A DNA stretch of 64,000 bases from Streptomyces sp. T12 (GTDB lineage: Bacteria > Actinomycetota > Actinomycetes > Streptomycetales > Streptomycetaceae): positions 9,775,001 to 9,839,000 of the forward strand of contig NZ_CP117866.1 in the NCBI RefSeq assembly GCF_028736035.1. The letters run 5' to 3'. The position numbers and the translations under genes are program-made. The notes beneath the pieces were generated by a model. It saw only the letters and a program-made list of their open reading frames with translations, did no database searches and was not told the origin of the DNA. Each line of letters opens with the position of its first letter. Position 1 is the first letter of the stretch. Shown here piece after piece: positions 9,294-18,367 of the stretch.

Positions 9294-9500
9294 CTACTCC
9301 AGGCGGAAGCCGACCTTCATGGTCACCTGCCAGTGCGCGATCTGCCCCTCCTCGAGCTGGCCGCGCACTTCACTCACCTCGAACCAGTCCAGGTTGCGCA
9401 GGGTCTGCGAGGCGCGCTCGATACCGTTGCGGATGGCCTGGTCCACGCCCTCGGGTGAGGTGCCGACGATGTCCGTGACCCGGTAGGTGTGATTCGACAT
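9294..9500 (-). CDS. Dodecin
   Basis: A 68-residue protein, the standard dodecin length. MSNHTYRVTDIVGTSPEGV, then the conserved LDWFEVSEVRGQ with the flavin-stacking Trp, and the ending WQVTMKVGFRLE. Dodecins form hollow 12-mers that store or buffer flavins, or bind CoA in bacterial types. ATG 9500 was chosen over the longer frame because conservation starts there. It is convergent with the HAD gene. Confidence 0.95.
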   Translation of the reverse strand: MSNHTYRVTDIVGTSPEGVDQAIRNGIERASQTLRNLDWFEVSEVRGQLEEGQIAHWQVTMKVGFRLE

Positions 9501-9587
9501 GCGGGTGCTCCTCTCACACACGTCACTCCACCGTGCCCCAAGGCGGGGCAACGCGCGAGCTGTCCCGGAGAGCCTGTGGACAGGCGC

Positions 9588-10550
9588 TCACCGCGCCACG
9601 CTCAGCGACAGCGCGAAACGGCCCTGACCGTCCGTCCACCAGTGCGCCAGCTCCATCCCGGCCGCCGACAGTTCCGCGCGGACGCCGTCCCTGCGGAACT
9701 TCGCCGACACCTCGGTGCGCATCTCCTCGCCCGCCGCGAAGTCGACGGCGAGATCGAGCGCGGGCACCTTCACCGTCTGTGCCGTACGGGAGCGCAGCCG
9801 CATCTCGATCCACTCGTGGTCCGCGTCCCAGAGCGCCACGTGGTCGAAGGCGCCGGGATCGAAGTCGGCGCCCAACTCGCGGTCGATCACCGTCAGGACG
9901 TTCTTGTTGAACGCGGCCGTCACCCCGGCCGCGTCGTCGTAGGCCTCGACCAGGACCTTCTCGTCCTTGACCAGATCCGTGCCGAGCAGCAGCGCGTCAC
10001 CGGGGGACAGCAGCGCCCGGACCGAGGCGAGGAACGCGGCGCGCTCGACCGGCAGCAGATTGCCGATCGTGCCGCCGAGGAACGCCACCAGCCGGGGACC
10101 CGGCGCCTGAGGCAGGGCCAGTCCGCCGGTGAAGTCGGCGATCAGCGCGTGCACGTCCAGCCCCGGCCGCTCCTCGATCAGCGCCTGTCCGGCCTGGGTG
10201 AGGGCGCTGTCGCTGACGTCGACGGGGATGTACGTGTGCAGCCCGGTCAGCGCGTCGATGAGGTACCGCGTCTTCTCCGAGGAGCCGGAGCCCAGCTCGA
10301 CCAGGGTGCGGGCACCGGTGACCGCGGCGATCTCCCCGGCCCGGTCGACGAGGATCTCGCGCTCGGCGCGGGTCGGGTAGTACTCGGGCAACTCGGTGAT
10401 CTGCTCGAAGAGTTCGCTGCCCTGTGCGTCGTAGAACCACTTCGGCGGCAGCGTCTTGGGCGTGCTCGTCAGGCCCTTGAGGACGTCGGCGCGCAGTGCG
10501 GCGTCGGTGGCGTCCTCGGGCAGGGTGCGGGTGAGAAGGAACGGACTCAC
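9588..10550 (-). CDS. egtD: L-histidine N-alpha-methyltransferase EgtD
   Basis: A 320-residue SAM-dependent methyltransferase that trimethylates histidine to hercynine, the first step of ergothioneine synthesis. Visible: PPKWFYDAQGSELFEQIT, the SAM motif LVELGSGSSEKTR, and FLGGTIGN, all hallmarks of the family. GTG 10550 overlaps the egtC stop (GTGA). It is last in the egtABCD operon. Confidence 0.96.
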   Translation of the reverse strand: MSPFLLTRTLPEDATDAALRADVLKGLTSTPKTLPPKWFYDAQGSELFEQITELPEYYPTRAEREILVDRAGEIAAVTGARTLVELGSGSSEKTRYLIDALTGLHTYIPVDVSDSALTQAGQALIEERPGLDVHALIADFTGGLALPQAPGPRLVAFLGGTIGNLLPVERAAFLASVRALLSPGDALLLGTDLVKDEKVLVEAYDDAAGVTAAFNKNVLTVIDRELGADFDPGAFDHVALWDADHEWIEMRLRSRTAQTVKVPALDLAVDFAAGEEMRTEVSAKFRRDGVRAELSAAGMELAHWWTDGQGRFALSLSVAR

Positions 10551-11338
10551 GTGCTGGGCTCCTTCGGTCGTGCGTGCGCCGGGGCGTCGCTCGGGTCTTT
10601 GAGCGGGGTGAGCAGCACATCGGTGCGGCTCGCCGCGAGGAGGGTGTGGTCGGGGACCTCCTGCCAGTGCGGATCGTCGTCGTAGGGCTCGGAGGCCACG
10701 ACGGTGCCGCCGCCGGGCCGGTGCAGGTACCAGAGCGTGTCGCCCCAGGCGGTCGCGGCGATGGTCTCGCCGTTGGTGAGCAGCAGGTTGAGCCGGGAGC
10801 CGGGAGCCGCCTCGGCGACCTCCAGCACGGTGTCGGCCAGTGCCTGCCCCTCGTCGTCGCCGCCGCGCAGCCGGGCCAGGACCAGCGCCCACACGAGCGC
10901 CGAGTCGTTGCGGGCCTCCATCGACAGCAGGTCCACCGCGGGCAGGCTCGAAACGAGCGGTGCCAGTGAGCCCGGCCAGCCCTTCACGGCGCCGTTGTGG
11001 CTGAACAGCCAGGGACCCGCGGCGAACGGCGCGGCCGCGGCCTCCGCGTCGGCGCCCGCCAGCGTCGCGTCCCGTACGGCGGCGAGCAGCGCGGTGGAGC
11101 GCACCACCCGGGCCAGATCCGCGAAGGACAGATCCGCCCAGACGGGCCCGGCCCGGCGGTACCGCGCCGGCACCGGGTCCCCCTCGGCGTACCAACCGAC
11201 TCCGAAACCATCGGCGTTGACCGTCCCGTACCGCTGTCGCCGAGGCGCCCACGACTGGCGGTACAGGGCGTGCGCGGGCTCCACGAGGAGTCTGCCGAGC
11301 GGCTCCTCGGGGCCCAGATAGGCGAGATGACGGCACAT
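10547..11338 (-). CDS. egtC: Gamma-glutamyl hercynylcysteine sulfoxide amidohydrolase EgtC
   Basis: A 263-residue class II glutamine amidotransferase-fold hydrolase that removes the glutamyl group from gamma-glutamyl-hercynylcysteine sulfoxide. MCRHLAYLG puts the nucleophile Cys at position 2. Further motifs are NADGFGVGWY, FSHNGAVKGW and EARNDSALVW. ATG 11338 shares a base with the egtB stop (TGATG), which shows translational coupling. Confidence 0.95.
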   Translation of the reverse strand: MCRHLAYLGPEEPLGRLLVEPAHALYRQSWAPRRQRYGTVNADGFGVGWYAEGDPVPARYRRAGPVWADLSFADLARVVRSTALLAAVRDATLAGADAEAAAAPFAAGPWLFSHNGAVKGWPGSLAPLVSSLPAVDLLSMEARNDSALVWALVLARLRGGDDEGQALADTVLEVAEAAPGSRLNLLLTNGETIAATAWGDTLWYLHRPGGGTVVASEPYDDDPHWQEVPDHTLLAASRTDVLLTPLKDPSDAPAHARPKEPST

Positions 11339-12657
11339 CAGACGTCCCCCACGGAGCGGGCCGTACGGAACCCGGAGAAGATCTGCCGCCGGATCGGATA
11401 GTCCCAGTTGCGGAAGGTGCCCCGGCAGGCGACCGCGTCCACGGCGAACGAACCGCCGCGCAGCACCTTGTACTCGGGCCCGAAGAACACCTCCGAGTAC
11501 TCCTTGTACGGGAACGCCTGGAACCCCGGGTAAGGCAGGAAGTCGCTCGCCGTCCACTCCCACACGTCACCGATCAACTGCCGTACGCCGAGGGGGGATT
11601 CGCCCTCCGGGTAGCTTCCGGCCGGTGCCGGGCGAAGGTGCCGCTGTCCGAGGTTGGCGTGTTCCGGCGCCGGGTCGGCGTCGCCCCACGGGTAGCGCAT
11701 GGAGCGGTCCCCGGCCGGGTCGTGGCGGGCGGCCTTCTCCCACTCGGCCTCGGTGGGCAGCCGACGCCCGGCCCAGCGGGCGTAGGCGTCGGCCTCGTAC
11801 CAGCACACGTGCAGCACGGGTTCGTCGGGCGGCACGACCTCGGTGACGCCGAAGCGGCGCCTGAGCCACTGCTTGCCGTCCCGGCGCCAGAACAGCGGGG
11901 CGTGGACGGAGTTCTGGCGGATGTGCGCCCAGCCCTCCGCCGTCCACCAGCGGTCGTCTTCGTAGCCGCCGTCCTCGATGAACGCCTGGTACGCGGCGTT
12001 CGTCACCGGGGTCGTGTCGATGAAGAACGGCGGTACTTCGCGCACGTGGGCCGGGCGTTCGTTGTCCAGCGCCCACGGCTCGGTCGAGGTGCCCATGGTG
12101 AACGGGCCGCCGGGGACCAGCACTTCGGACGGCCCCGTGTGCAGGGGCGCCGGCTCCGGGTCGGGGGCGGTCAGGGCCTGCGGGCCCTTGCGCAGCTGAT
12201 GGGTGATCAGCATCGTCTCGTCGTGCTGCTGCTCGTGCTGCGCGATCATCCCGAAGGCGAAGCCCGCCTCGGTCAGCCGCGTCCCGTGGAAGGCCGTGCT
12301 CTCCAGGAGGTCCAGCACCCGGCCGCGCACCTCGGACGCGTAGTGCCGGGCCTCGGTCGGCGGCAGCAGCGGCAGCGAGGGGCGTGCCGCGCGCGGGTGC
12401 TCGAAGGCGTCGTAGAGGCCGTCGATCTCGGGCCGCATCGCCTCCCGCCCGGCGACCGCCCGGAGCAGCCACTGCTCCTCCTGGTTGCCGATGTGCGCGA
12501 GGTCCCACACCAGCGGGGACATCAGCGGCGAGTGCTGGGCGGTGAGGTCGGGGTCGTCGACGCAGCTGGTGAGCAGGGTCGTCCGGGCACGGGCGGTGGT
12601 GAGGGTGGTCACAGCCCGCTCGCGGAGCGTGTCGGCGTCGAGGGCGGGGTCGGTCAT
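11338..12657 (-). CDS. egtB: Ergothioneine sulfoxide synthase EgtB
   Basis: A 439-residue non-haem iron enzyme joining hercynine to gamma-glutamylcysteine with oxygen. The N-terminal DinB-like domain carries WDLAHIGNQEE and the iron-binding AQHEQQHDE. The C-terminal FGE-sulfatase domain carries VPGGPFTMGT, RRLPTEAEWEKAAR and RGGSFA. ATG 12657 overlaps the egtA end by 4 bases. The use of gamma-glutamylcysteine fits the neighbouring egtA. Confidence 0.96.
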   Translation of the reverse strand: MTDPALDADTLRERAVTTLTTARARTTLLTSCVDDPDLTAQHSPLMSPLVWDLAHIGNQEEQWLLRAVAGREAMRPEIDGLYDAFEHPRAARPSLPLLPPTEARHYASEVRGRVLDLLESTAFHGTRLTEAGFAFGMIAQHEQQHDETMLITHQLRKGPQALTAPDPEPAPLHTGPSEVLVPGGPFTMGTSTEPWALDNERPAHVREVPPFFIDTTPVTNAAYQAFIEDGGYEDDRWWTAEGWAHIRQNSVHAPLFWRRDGKQWLRRRFGVTEVVPPDEPVLHVCWYEADAYARWAGRRLPTEAEWEKAARHDPAGDRSMRYPWGDADPAPEHANLGQRHLRPAPAGSYPEGESPLGVRQLIGDVWEWTASDFLPYPGFQAFPYKEYSEVFFGPEYKVLRGGSFAVDAVACRGTFRNWDYPIRRQIFSGFRTARSVGDV

Positions 12658-13958
12658 GTCCGGAAGTCCTTCCCGTGCAGGGTGCGGTCCGTGCCGTAGA
12701 GCTCGTCCAGCAGGTCGTCGGCCGGGCAGCGGCCCTTGCTGACATAGCGGTCCCGGTACGCCGCCACGGCGTCCGCCACCTCGGTCGTGGCCCCCAGCCG
12801 GGGCAGTGCCTCCAGCGCCGCCGTGAAGCAGGTGTCCGCCACCTCCCGCAGCTCCGGGTCGGCGAGGCCCGAGCGGGCCGCGTCGATCCACAGCGGATTG
12901 TGCGGCGCGGGCAGCGACAGGGAGCGCTCGGCCAGGGGCTTCACGGCGCGATAGGCGGTCTCCGCGGCCTCGGGGTCGTCGAAGAGCGCGGTCGTCACGG
13001 CGAGCGGCACGATCCAGCCGTCCTCGCCGGGCTGCGCGTCGATCATGCGCAGCTCCAGATGGCCACGCGGCCTGACCGGCGGGAACAGCGTCGTGAGGTG
13101 GTAGTCGAGGTCCTCGTGCATCGGCGGCCTGGGCACCCCGGACCTGGTCCACTCCCGGAACGTCAGCCCGTCCGGGACGTGCCACGGGCCGCCGTCCTGT
13201 CTGACGCACATCACCGGGGCGTCCAGCACGTGCCGCGCCCAGACGGCCCGCGGATCGCCGTCCAGCGGGGGTGCGCCCGCGCGGCCCGCACCGATCTCCA
13301 TCCACAGCAGCTGCCGGGTGGAGAGCCAGCCCGTGGGCTCGTGCCCGGCCAGCGGGGAGTTGGCGAAGGCGGCGACCAGGACCGCGCCCAGCTGGTGCGC
13401 CAGCCACCAGCGCCGCCCGTGCCCCAGCGGGCCGGGCTCCTCGTATCCGGCGTCCAGGCACACCTGCACGGAGGCCGAGGTGCACATCATGGCGCGGCCG
13501 GCCGGGCCCGTGCGGTCCAGACAGGCCTCCATGGCGTCGTACCGCGGTTCGCGCAGGAACCGGCGGGGCGAGCGCCAGGGGTCGTTGCCGATGCCGACGA
13601 GACCGAGATCGTGCTTGCGCAGTACCGCGCGGGCGGCGGCGAGGTCGGCGGAGACGGTACCGATGCACTCCATCAGGGAGGCGGCGGGCGGCGAGCTGAG
13701 CTCCAGCTGGCCGCCGGGCTCGACGGTGAGCGCCGACCTCAGGGGCACGGTCCGTAGTGCGGCGTAGGCCGCTTCGAGTCGTTCGGGTGTCACGGGGAGC
13801 TGCGGGCTTCGCAGCTCATGGACGAGCCATTCCACTTCGACCCCGAGGGTGCGGGGTGGGCCGGTCTTGAAGCAGATGCCCCTGACCAGGGCCTCCACCT
13901 CGGCTTCGGTGACGGCGGAGCGGGGTTGCTCCGTACAGTCACTCACCGAATCGGACAT
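12654..13958 (-). CDS. egtA: Glutamate-cysteine ligase EgtA
   Basis: A 434-residue GCS2-family ligase making gamma-glutamylcysteine for EgtB. Visible family features include GVEVEWLVHE, EPGGQLELSS, the CTSASVQVCLD stretch and a C-terminal HLELRMIDAQPG. ATG 13958 follows a strong AGGAGG eight bases upstream. It is the first gene of the tightly overlapping egtA-B-C-D operon. No EgtE lyase gene is present here; in Streptomyces the last step is usually encoded elsewhere. Confidence 0.95.
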   Translation of the reverse strand: MSDSVSDCTEQPRSAVTEAEVEALVRGICFKTGPPRTLGVEVEWLVHELRSPQLPVTPERLEAAYAALRTVPLRSALTVEPGGQLELSSPPAASLMECIGTVSADLAAARAVLRKHDLGLVGIGNDPWRSPRRFLREPRYDAMEACLDRTGPAGRAMMCTSASVQVCLDAGYEEPGPLGHGRRWWLAHQLGAVLVAAFANSPLAGHEPTGWLSTRQLLWMEIGAGRAGAPPLDGDPRAVWARHVLDAPVMCVRQDGGPWHVPDGLTFREWTRSGVPRPPMHEDLDYHLTTLFPPVRPRGHLELRMIDAQPGEDGWIVPLAVTTALFDDPEAAETAYRAVKPLAERSLSLPAPHNPLWIDAARSGLADPELREVADTCFTAALEALPRLGATTEVADAVAAYRDRYVSKGRCPADDLLDELYGTDRTLHGKDFRT

Positions 13959-14256
13959 GTCGCGATCCTCCTGAGAGTCCACGGTGCCGCCCGGCCCGGA
14001 TCTTGTGGGCGGGCCGGCACACTCGTCCCACCCAAGACCCTCTCGTCGCTTCGCACAAGGGTGCGTACCGGCACGTTCCGCGTCGGTAATCTCCGCTCTC
14101 CGGGGGTTCGCAGGGACTTTCCCGGCAGTTTTCGGTCGGCTGTGGGGCCCGGGAAACTCTGTTGCACCGCACGACCAGCATCGCTCACGATGCCTGCGTC
14201 AGCACGACGGGGGAGACCGCGTGCGGCCGACGCGGCCGCACGCCGTCGACGCGGTC
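13959..14256. other. egtA upstream region, no gene seen
   Basis: About 300 bases between the egtA start and the hairpin at 14257. It must hold the egt promoter (minus strand). I could not pick a convincing -35/-10 pair. Open frames here are overlapping GC-rich shadows without recognisable motifs. Confidence 0.5.
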
Positions 14257-14297
14257 GCACGCTCATGGCGCGCACGGGGGTGGCGCCATGAGCGTGC
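14257..14297 (-). terminator. Strong hairpin after the PemK-like gene
   Basis: A perfect 15-base inverted repeat, GCACGCTCATGGCGC at 14257-14271 and its complement at 14283-14297, with an 11-base loop. It lies 53 bases after the stop of the minus-strand PemK-like gene. No T run follows, as is common in Streptomyces. Confidence 0.65.
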
Positions 14298-14349
14298 GGG
14301 CGCGGCATCGCGCCGGGGACGGAAAATCGCCGAAAGGAAGCGGTGGCGG

Positions 14350-14796
14350 TCAGCTCCAGCCGTACCGCTCGTGCAGCCGGTGCCGCACCAGGTTGAACCG
14401 CCCGCGGTCCAGCGCGCACGCCTCCCGGCGCATCCCCTCCTCGTGCAGACGCAGGATGCGGTCCACGTCCACCCAGGAGTCGCGGCCGGACCGGTCCCAG
14501 GGCCCGCTGCCGATGGCCACCCACTCGCGGTCCCCGTCATGCCGCTTGCTCGACAGCTGCACGGCCAGGAAGGTGCCGGCCGCCTCCCGGGCCACCACGA
14601 GCACCGGGCGGTCCTTGCCCCGCCCGTCGTTCTCCTCGAAGGGCACCCAGGTCCAGACGATCTCCCCGGGGTCGGGGTCGCCGTCGTGCGCGGGGGAGTA
14701 CTCGGTGCGCACCTTGCCGACCTCGCGCGGGTCGGCCTCAGCGGTGGCGGTGGGGCCGTAGCGGCCCGGGACGTTCTCGTCGGTAAACGTGCTCAC
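14350..14796 (-). CDS. PemK/MazF-like protein without a visible antitoxin
   Basis: A 148-residue protein. The core GEIVWTWVPFEENDGRGKDRPVLVV resembles the PemK/MazF fold entry strand, and SWVDVDRILRL resembles the later family strand. A 40-residue N-terminal extension precedes the core. MazF-type toxins cut mRNA. No antitoxin-sized gene lies on either side: the flotillin gene is upstream and egtA downstream. It is therefore either a solitary domesticated member or uses an unlinked partner. ATG 14796. Confidence 0.65.
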   Translation of the reverse strand: MSTFTDENVPGRYGPTATAEADPREVGKVRTEYSPAHDGDPDPGEIVWTWVPFEENDGRGKDRPVLVVAREAAGTFLAVQLSSKRHDGDREWVAIGSGPWDRSGRDSWVDVDRILRLHEEGMRREACALDRGRFNLVRHRLHERYGWS

Positions 14797-14839
14797 GGGG
14801 GCACCTTAGGGGCTGCCCCCGTGAGTTACGCGTGAAGGG

Positions 14840-16321
14840 TCACTTCTCGTCCATCGGCACGTCCATCGGTACCTTCTGGGCGAGCCCGTTGAGCGGCGAA
14901 GCCTCCTTCGACGCCTGCCCGTTCTGGTTCATCGAGGCGAGCAGCTGACGGGCCAGCCCGAGTCCCGTGCCGCCCATGGTCAGCGCCTTGGCGAACATGT
15001 CCGCCATGCCGTCGGCGCCGTTGAGCAGCACCATGTTGTCGACGTTGCCGAACGCGGACGCGCCGGCCCTGACGATCTCCGGCCAGTTCTCGGCGAGTTG
15101 CTGGGCGACCACGGCCTCCTGGTTCTCGGCGAGGGCGGTGGCACGGGCCTTGATGGCCTCCGCCTCCGCGAGGCCCTGCGCCTTGGTCGCCTCGGCCTCC
15201 GCCAGACCCCTGGCCTGGGCCGCGGCCGCTTCGGCCTCACCGGTGGCCCGGGTGGCGGCCGCCGTGGCCGCACCGCGCGTCTTGGTCGCCTCGGCCTCGG
15301 CACCCGCGGCCGTCTTGACCCGGGTCGCCTCGGCCGCGGCAGCCAGCTCCGTCTCCTTCGCCTTGGCCTGCGCCGCCGAGATCCGCGCGTCGCGCTCGGC
15401 CTCGGCCAGCGTGCGCTTCTCGTACGCCTGCGCGTCCGCGGGCTTGCGGACATCGGCCTGGAGCTGCTGCTCGCGCCGGTGCGCCTCCAGTTCGGCGACC
15501 CGCGTCTCCTGGACGACGACCTCCTGCCGGGCGGCCGCGTCGGCGAGCGGACCGGCCTGCCGGGCCTTGGCGCCAGCCTTGTCGCGCTCGGCCTGGTAGC
15601 CGGCCTGCAGGATCTCGCTGTCCCGGGTCGCCTCGGCCATCCGCGCGAACGACTGCTGCTCCGCCTCCGTGGCCAGCCGGTTCGCCTCCGCCTGCGCGAT
15701 GCGCGCGTCCCGCTGGACGGCCGCCGCGTGCGGCATGGCGAGGTTCTGGATGTACCCGGTCGGGTCCTCGATCTCGTGGATCTGCAGCGAGTCGACGATG
15801 AGCCCGAGCTTCTCCATCTCCGTACCGCACGCCGCACGCGTCTGCCCGGTGAGCTTCTCGCGGTCGCGGATCATGTCCTCGACCGTCAACCCGCCCACGA
15901 TGGACCGCAGATGACCGGCGAAGACGTTGTGCACCCGCTCCGACATCAGCTTCTGCTGGTCCAGGAAGCGGCGGGCCGCGTTCGCGATCGACACGAAGTC
16001 GTCGCCCACCTTGAAGATGACCACGCCCCGCACCTTCAGCGGAATGCCCTGGTGGGTCACGCAGTCCACCTGCAGCTCGGTCTCGTTCAGGTCCAGCGAC
16101 AGCTTGCGCACCGCCTGCACACCGGGCAGCACCAGGGTGCCGCGCCCGGTGACGATACGGAAGCCCATGCCCTCCTCGATGCCTTCCGTACGGTGCTTGG
16201 AGCCGGAGATGATGAGCGCCTCGTTCGGCTCCGCGACCCGCCACATCATCTTGAACACACCGATCAGAACGAGGACGGCGGCAACTGCCGCCCCCGCAAC
16301 GACGCCGACAACCATCGGCAT
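14840..16321 (-). CDS. Flotillin-like SPFH-domain membrane protein
   Basis: A 493-residue protein with one N-terminal transmembrane helix (VVGVVAGAAVAAVLVLIGVF), an SPFH domain to about residue 200, and a long Ala/Glu-rich coiled coil. The coil includes repeats such as GLAEAEATKAQGLAEAEAIK, followed by a flotillin-type C-terminus. Flotillins organise ordered membrane patches. I prefer ATG 16321 (MPMVVG) with AAAGGGGG just upstream; ATG 16336 is possible. The NfeD-like gene at 16455 precedes it on the same strand, which matches the common NfeD-flotillin pairing. Confidence 0.9.
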   Translation of the reverse strand: MPMVVGVVAGAAVAAVLVLIGVFKMMWRVAEPNEALIISGSKHRTEGIEEGMGFRIVTGRGTLVLPGVQAVRKLSLDLNETELQVDCVTHQGIPLKVRGVVIFKVGDDFVSIANAARRFLDQQKLMSERVHNVFAGHLRSIVGGLTVEDMIRDREKLTGQTRAACGTEMEKLGLIVDSLQIHEIEDPTGYIQNLAMPHAAAVQRDARIAQAEANRLATEAEQQSFARMAEATRDSEILQAGYQAERDKAGAKARQAGPLADAAARQEVVVQETRVAELEAHRREQQLQADVRKPADAQAYEKRTLAEAERDARISAAQAKAKETELAAAAEATRVKTAAGAEAEATKTRGAATAAATRATGEAEAAAAQARGLAEAEATKAQGLAEAEAIKARATALAENQEAVVAQQLAENWPEIVRAGASAFGNVDNMVLLNGADGMADMFAKALTMGGTGLGLARQLLASMNQNGQASKEASPLNGLAQKVPMDVPMDEK

Positions 16322-16454
16322 GCGCCCCCTTTGCATGGTGCCCTTTCGGCACCGAACGAAGGGAGTGTGCGCCTGCGCGAGGCCCGGGTACAGGCGCTGA
16401 CGGATCCTTGTCGAAACCTTGACGCAGACGGCTCTCACCTGCGCCTGCGCGGGC

Positions 16455-16673
16455 TCAACTGTCGTATGCGGCCTGGACGTAGACGGTTCTGGGCGGCAGG
16501 TACTCCACCACCATCACCACCGTGCCCCGCTCGATGCGGTCCGCGCCCGAGGCGGGATAGGCGAGGAAGTGCTCGGCGCCGCCGCGCACCCGGACGATCA
16601 CCTCGCCGACGAGTCCCGGCCCGATCGTCCCGGTGACCCGCCCCATGAGCCCGACCATCGACACGTCGTCCAT
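16455..16673 (-). CDS. Short NfeD-like OB-fold protein
   Basis: A 72-residue protein resembling the soluble OB-fold of NfeD: MGRVTGTIGPGLVGEVIVRV, then a hydrophobic stretch ending GTVVMVVEYLPPRTVYV. It lacks the protease and membrane parts of long NfeD. Position just upstream of the flotillin gene supports the assignment, since short NfeD partners are encoded beside flotillins. A 133-base gap separates the two genes. Confidence 0.72.
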   Translation of the reverse strand: MDDVSMVGLMGRVTGTIGPGLVGEVIVRVRGGAEHFLAYPASGADRIERGTVVMVVEYLPPRTVYVQAAYDS

Positions 16674-16719
16674 GGCCCCAGGGTAGGGCCTGGGCCGGAG
16701 GGTCGGTGTCGGCGTCGCC

Positions 16720-18144
16720 TCAGCCGACCGCGACGGGTTCCTCCTCGCCCTGCTGCGGCGGCCACAGCTCGTGCCAGCGCAGCTCCGCCTCCAACTGCGC
16801 GGCCAGCGAGATCAGCAGGGGCTCGCTGTTCGCCGGCCCCAGCAACTGGGCGCCGACGGGCAGCCCGTCCACGAATCCGGCCGGGACGTTGACGCCGGGC
16901 CAGCCCAGCACGTTCCACGGCCAGGCGTAGGGGCAGGCGGCGATCATCGCGCGGTCGGTGGCGAAGCCGCCGAGCCCGAGCATCGCGCCGATCCGGGGTG
17001 GGGGAGCGGCCGTGGTGGGGGTCAGGATCACGTCGTACGACTCGTAGAACGCGCCGATACGACGGTGCAGAACCGCCTCCGCGCGCCGGGCCGCGCGCAG
17101 CGGCACCCCGCCGAGGAGCCGGCCCAGCCGGGCGGCGCCCCGGGTGCGCGGGTCGAGGAGCGCGGGGGACGGGGTCACGCTCACCCACTCGGCGATGCCG
17201 ACCGTCGCGCGGGGGACGAAGGTCAGTCCGATCTGGCCGTACGGCGGATCCGCCTCCTCGACGGTGTGCCCCAACGCGCTTAGTTTCTCGGCGAGTTGGA
17301 CGACCCTGGCCCGCACCTCGGGTTGCAGCCGGGCGGGCACGGCGGTGAAGGGCGGCTTGAGCGAGAGCGCGATGCGCAGTCGGCCGGGGTCGCGGCCCAC
17401 GGCCTCGGAGGCGTTGATCGCCGGTGGCCGGTGCGGGTCGAGATCGTGGTTGCCGGCGGCCGCGTCCAGCAGGAGGGCCGCGTCGGCCACCGTACGGGCG
17501 AGGGTGCCGTTGACGGTGATGCCCTGGAACGACTCGCCGCGCGGCCAGGTGGAGATGCGGCCGCGCTGTGGCTTGATGCCGATCAGATGGGTCCAGGACG
17601 CGGGGATCCGCACCGAGCCGGCGCCGTCCGAGCCGAGCGCGGCGGGCACCAGGCCTGCGGCGACGGCGGCCGCGGAACCGCCGGACGAGCCGCCCGGCGT
17701 GTGGTCCGGGTGCCATGGATTGCGGGTCGCGCCGAAGGCGGGCCCCTCGGTGAACGGCCACTGCCCCAGCTCGCAGGTGTTGGTCTTGCCGACGATCACG
17801 GCACCGGCGGCGCGCAGCCGCCGTACCGCCTCGCCGTCCTCGGTGACCGGCGGGAACTCCCCACCGCAGCCGAACGCGGTCGGCTCGCCCGCCACGTCCA
17901 TGTCGTCCTTCACCGCGACCGGTACGCCCAGCAGTGGCCTGCGCACCCCGGCGGCGAGCTCCGCGTCGGCGGCCTTCGCCTCGACGAGGGCGGCCTCGGC
18001 CCGGACCACCCGGAAGGCGTTGAGGGTCCCTTGGGTCGCCTCGATCCGCGCCAGCGCCGCCGCGACGAGCGCCCGTGACGTCACCTCCCCGTCAGCCAGC
18101 GCTCGGGCGGACTCGGCGAGGCCTGCGGCACGGTCGCGTGTCAT
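16720..18144 (-). CDS. Amidase-signature family hydrolase
   Basis: A 474-residue amidase. The Ser-cisSer-Lys triad is visible: Lys79 (VAVKDD), Ser154 in GGSSGGSAA and nucleophile Ser177 in GSDGAGSVRIPAS. Relatives hydrolyse varied amides or act in tRNA-dependent amidotransferases. No gatB/gatC neighbours exist, so it is a stand-alone amidase of unknown substrate. ATG 18144 has GGAGGT upstream. It is divergent from the GH43-AbfB gene. Confidence 0.9.
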   Translation of the reverse strand: MTRDRAAGLAESARALADGEVTSRALVAAALARIEATQGTLNAFRVVRAEAALVEAKAADAELAAGVRRPLLGVPVAVKDDMDVAGEPTAFGCGGEFPPVTEDGEAVRRLRAAGAVIVGKTNTCELGQWPFTEGPAFGATRNPWHPDHTPGGSSGGSAAAVAAGLVPAALGSDGAGSVRIPASWTHLIGIKPQRGRISTWPRGESFQGITVNGTLARTVADAALLLDAAAGNHDLDPHRPPAINASEAVGRDPGRLRIALSLKPPFTAVPARLQPEVRARVVQLAEKLSALGHTVEEADPPYGQIGLTFVPRATVGIAEWVSVTPSPALLDPRTRGAARLGRLLGGVPLRAARRAEAVLHRRIGAFYESYDVILTPTTAAPPPRIGAMLGLGGFATDRAMIAACPYAWPWNVLGWPGVNVPAGFVDGLPVGAQLLGPANSEPLLISLAAQLEAELRWHELWPPQQGEEEPVAVG

Positions 18145-18367
18145 GCGGGGCACCTCCGGGACGACATTGTCTACCGAACGGTAACCTCCGGGGGTCGGCT
18201 GCGGAACGGTTTCGCCCGGTGCGGCTCCCAGGTTCACCACAGGTTTCTCCCAGGCCCCGTCTCCTCATGTGCAAACCATTGACGTGCCCGGACCTCACGC
18301 CTACCTTCTGATCGAATTTCCGAACTGCGTTCGTGATATCGAACATGTGTTGAGGGAGAGCCGCCCC

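Noticed and set aside
9588..13958. Incomplete ergothioneine cluster because EgtE is missing
   Set aside because: Streptomyces egtABCD operons commonly lack egtE, so this is the usual arrangement.
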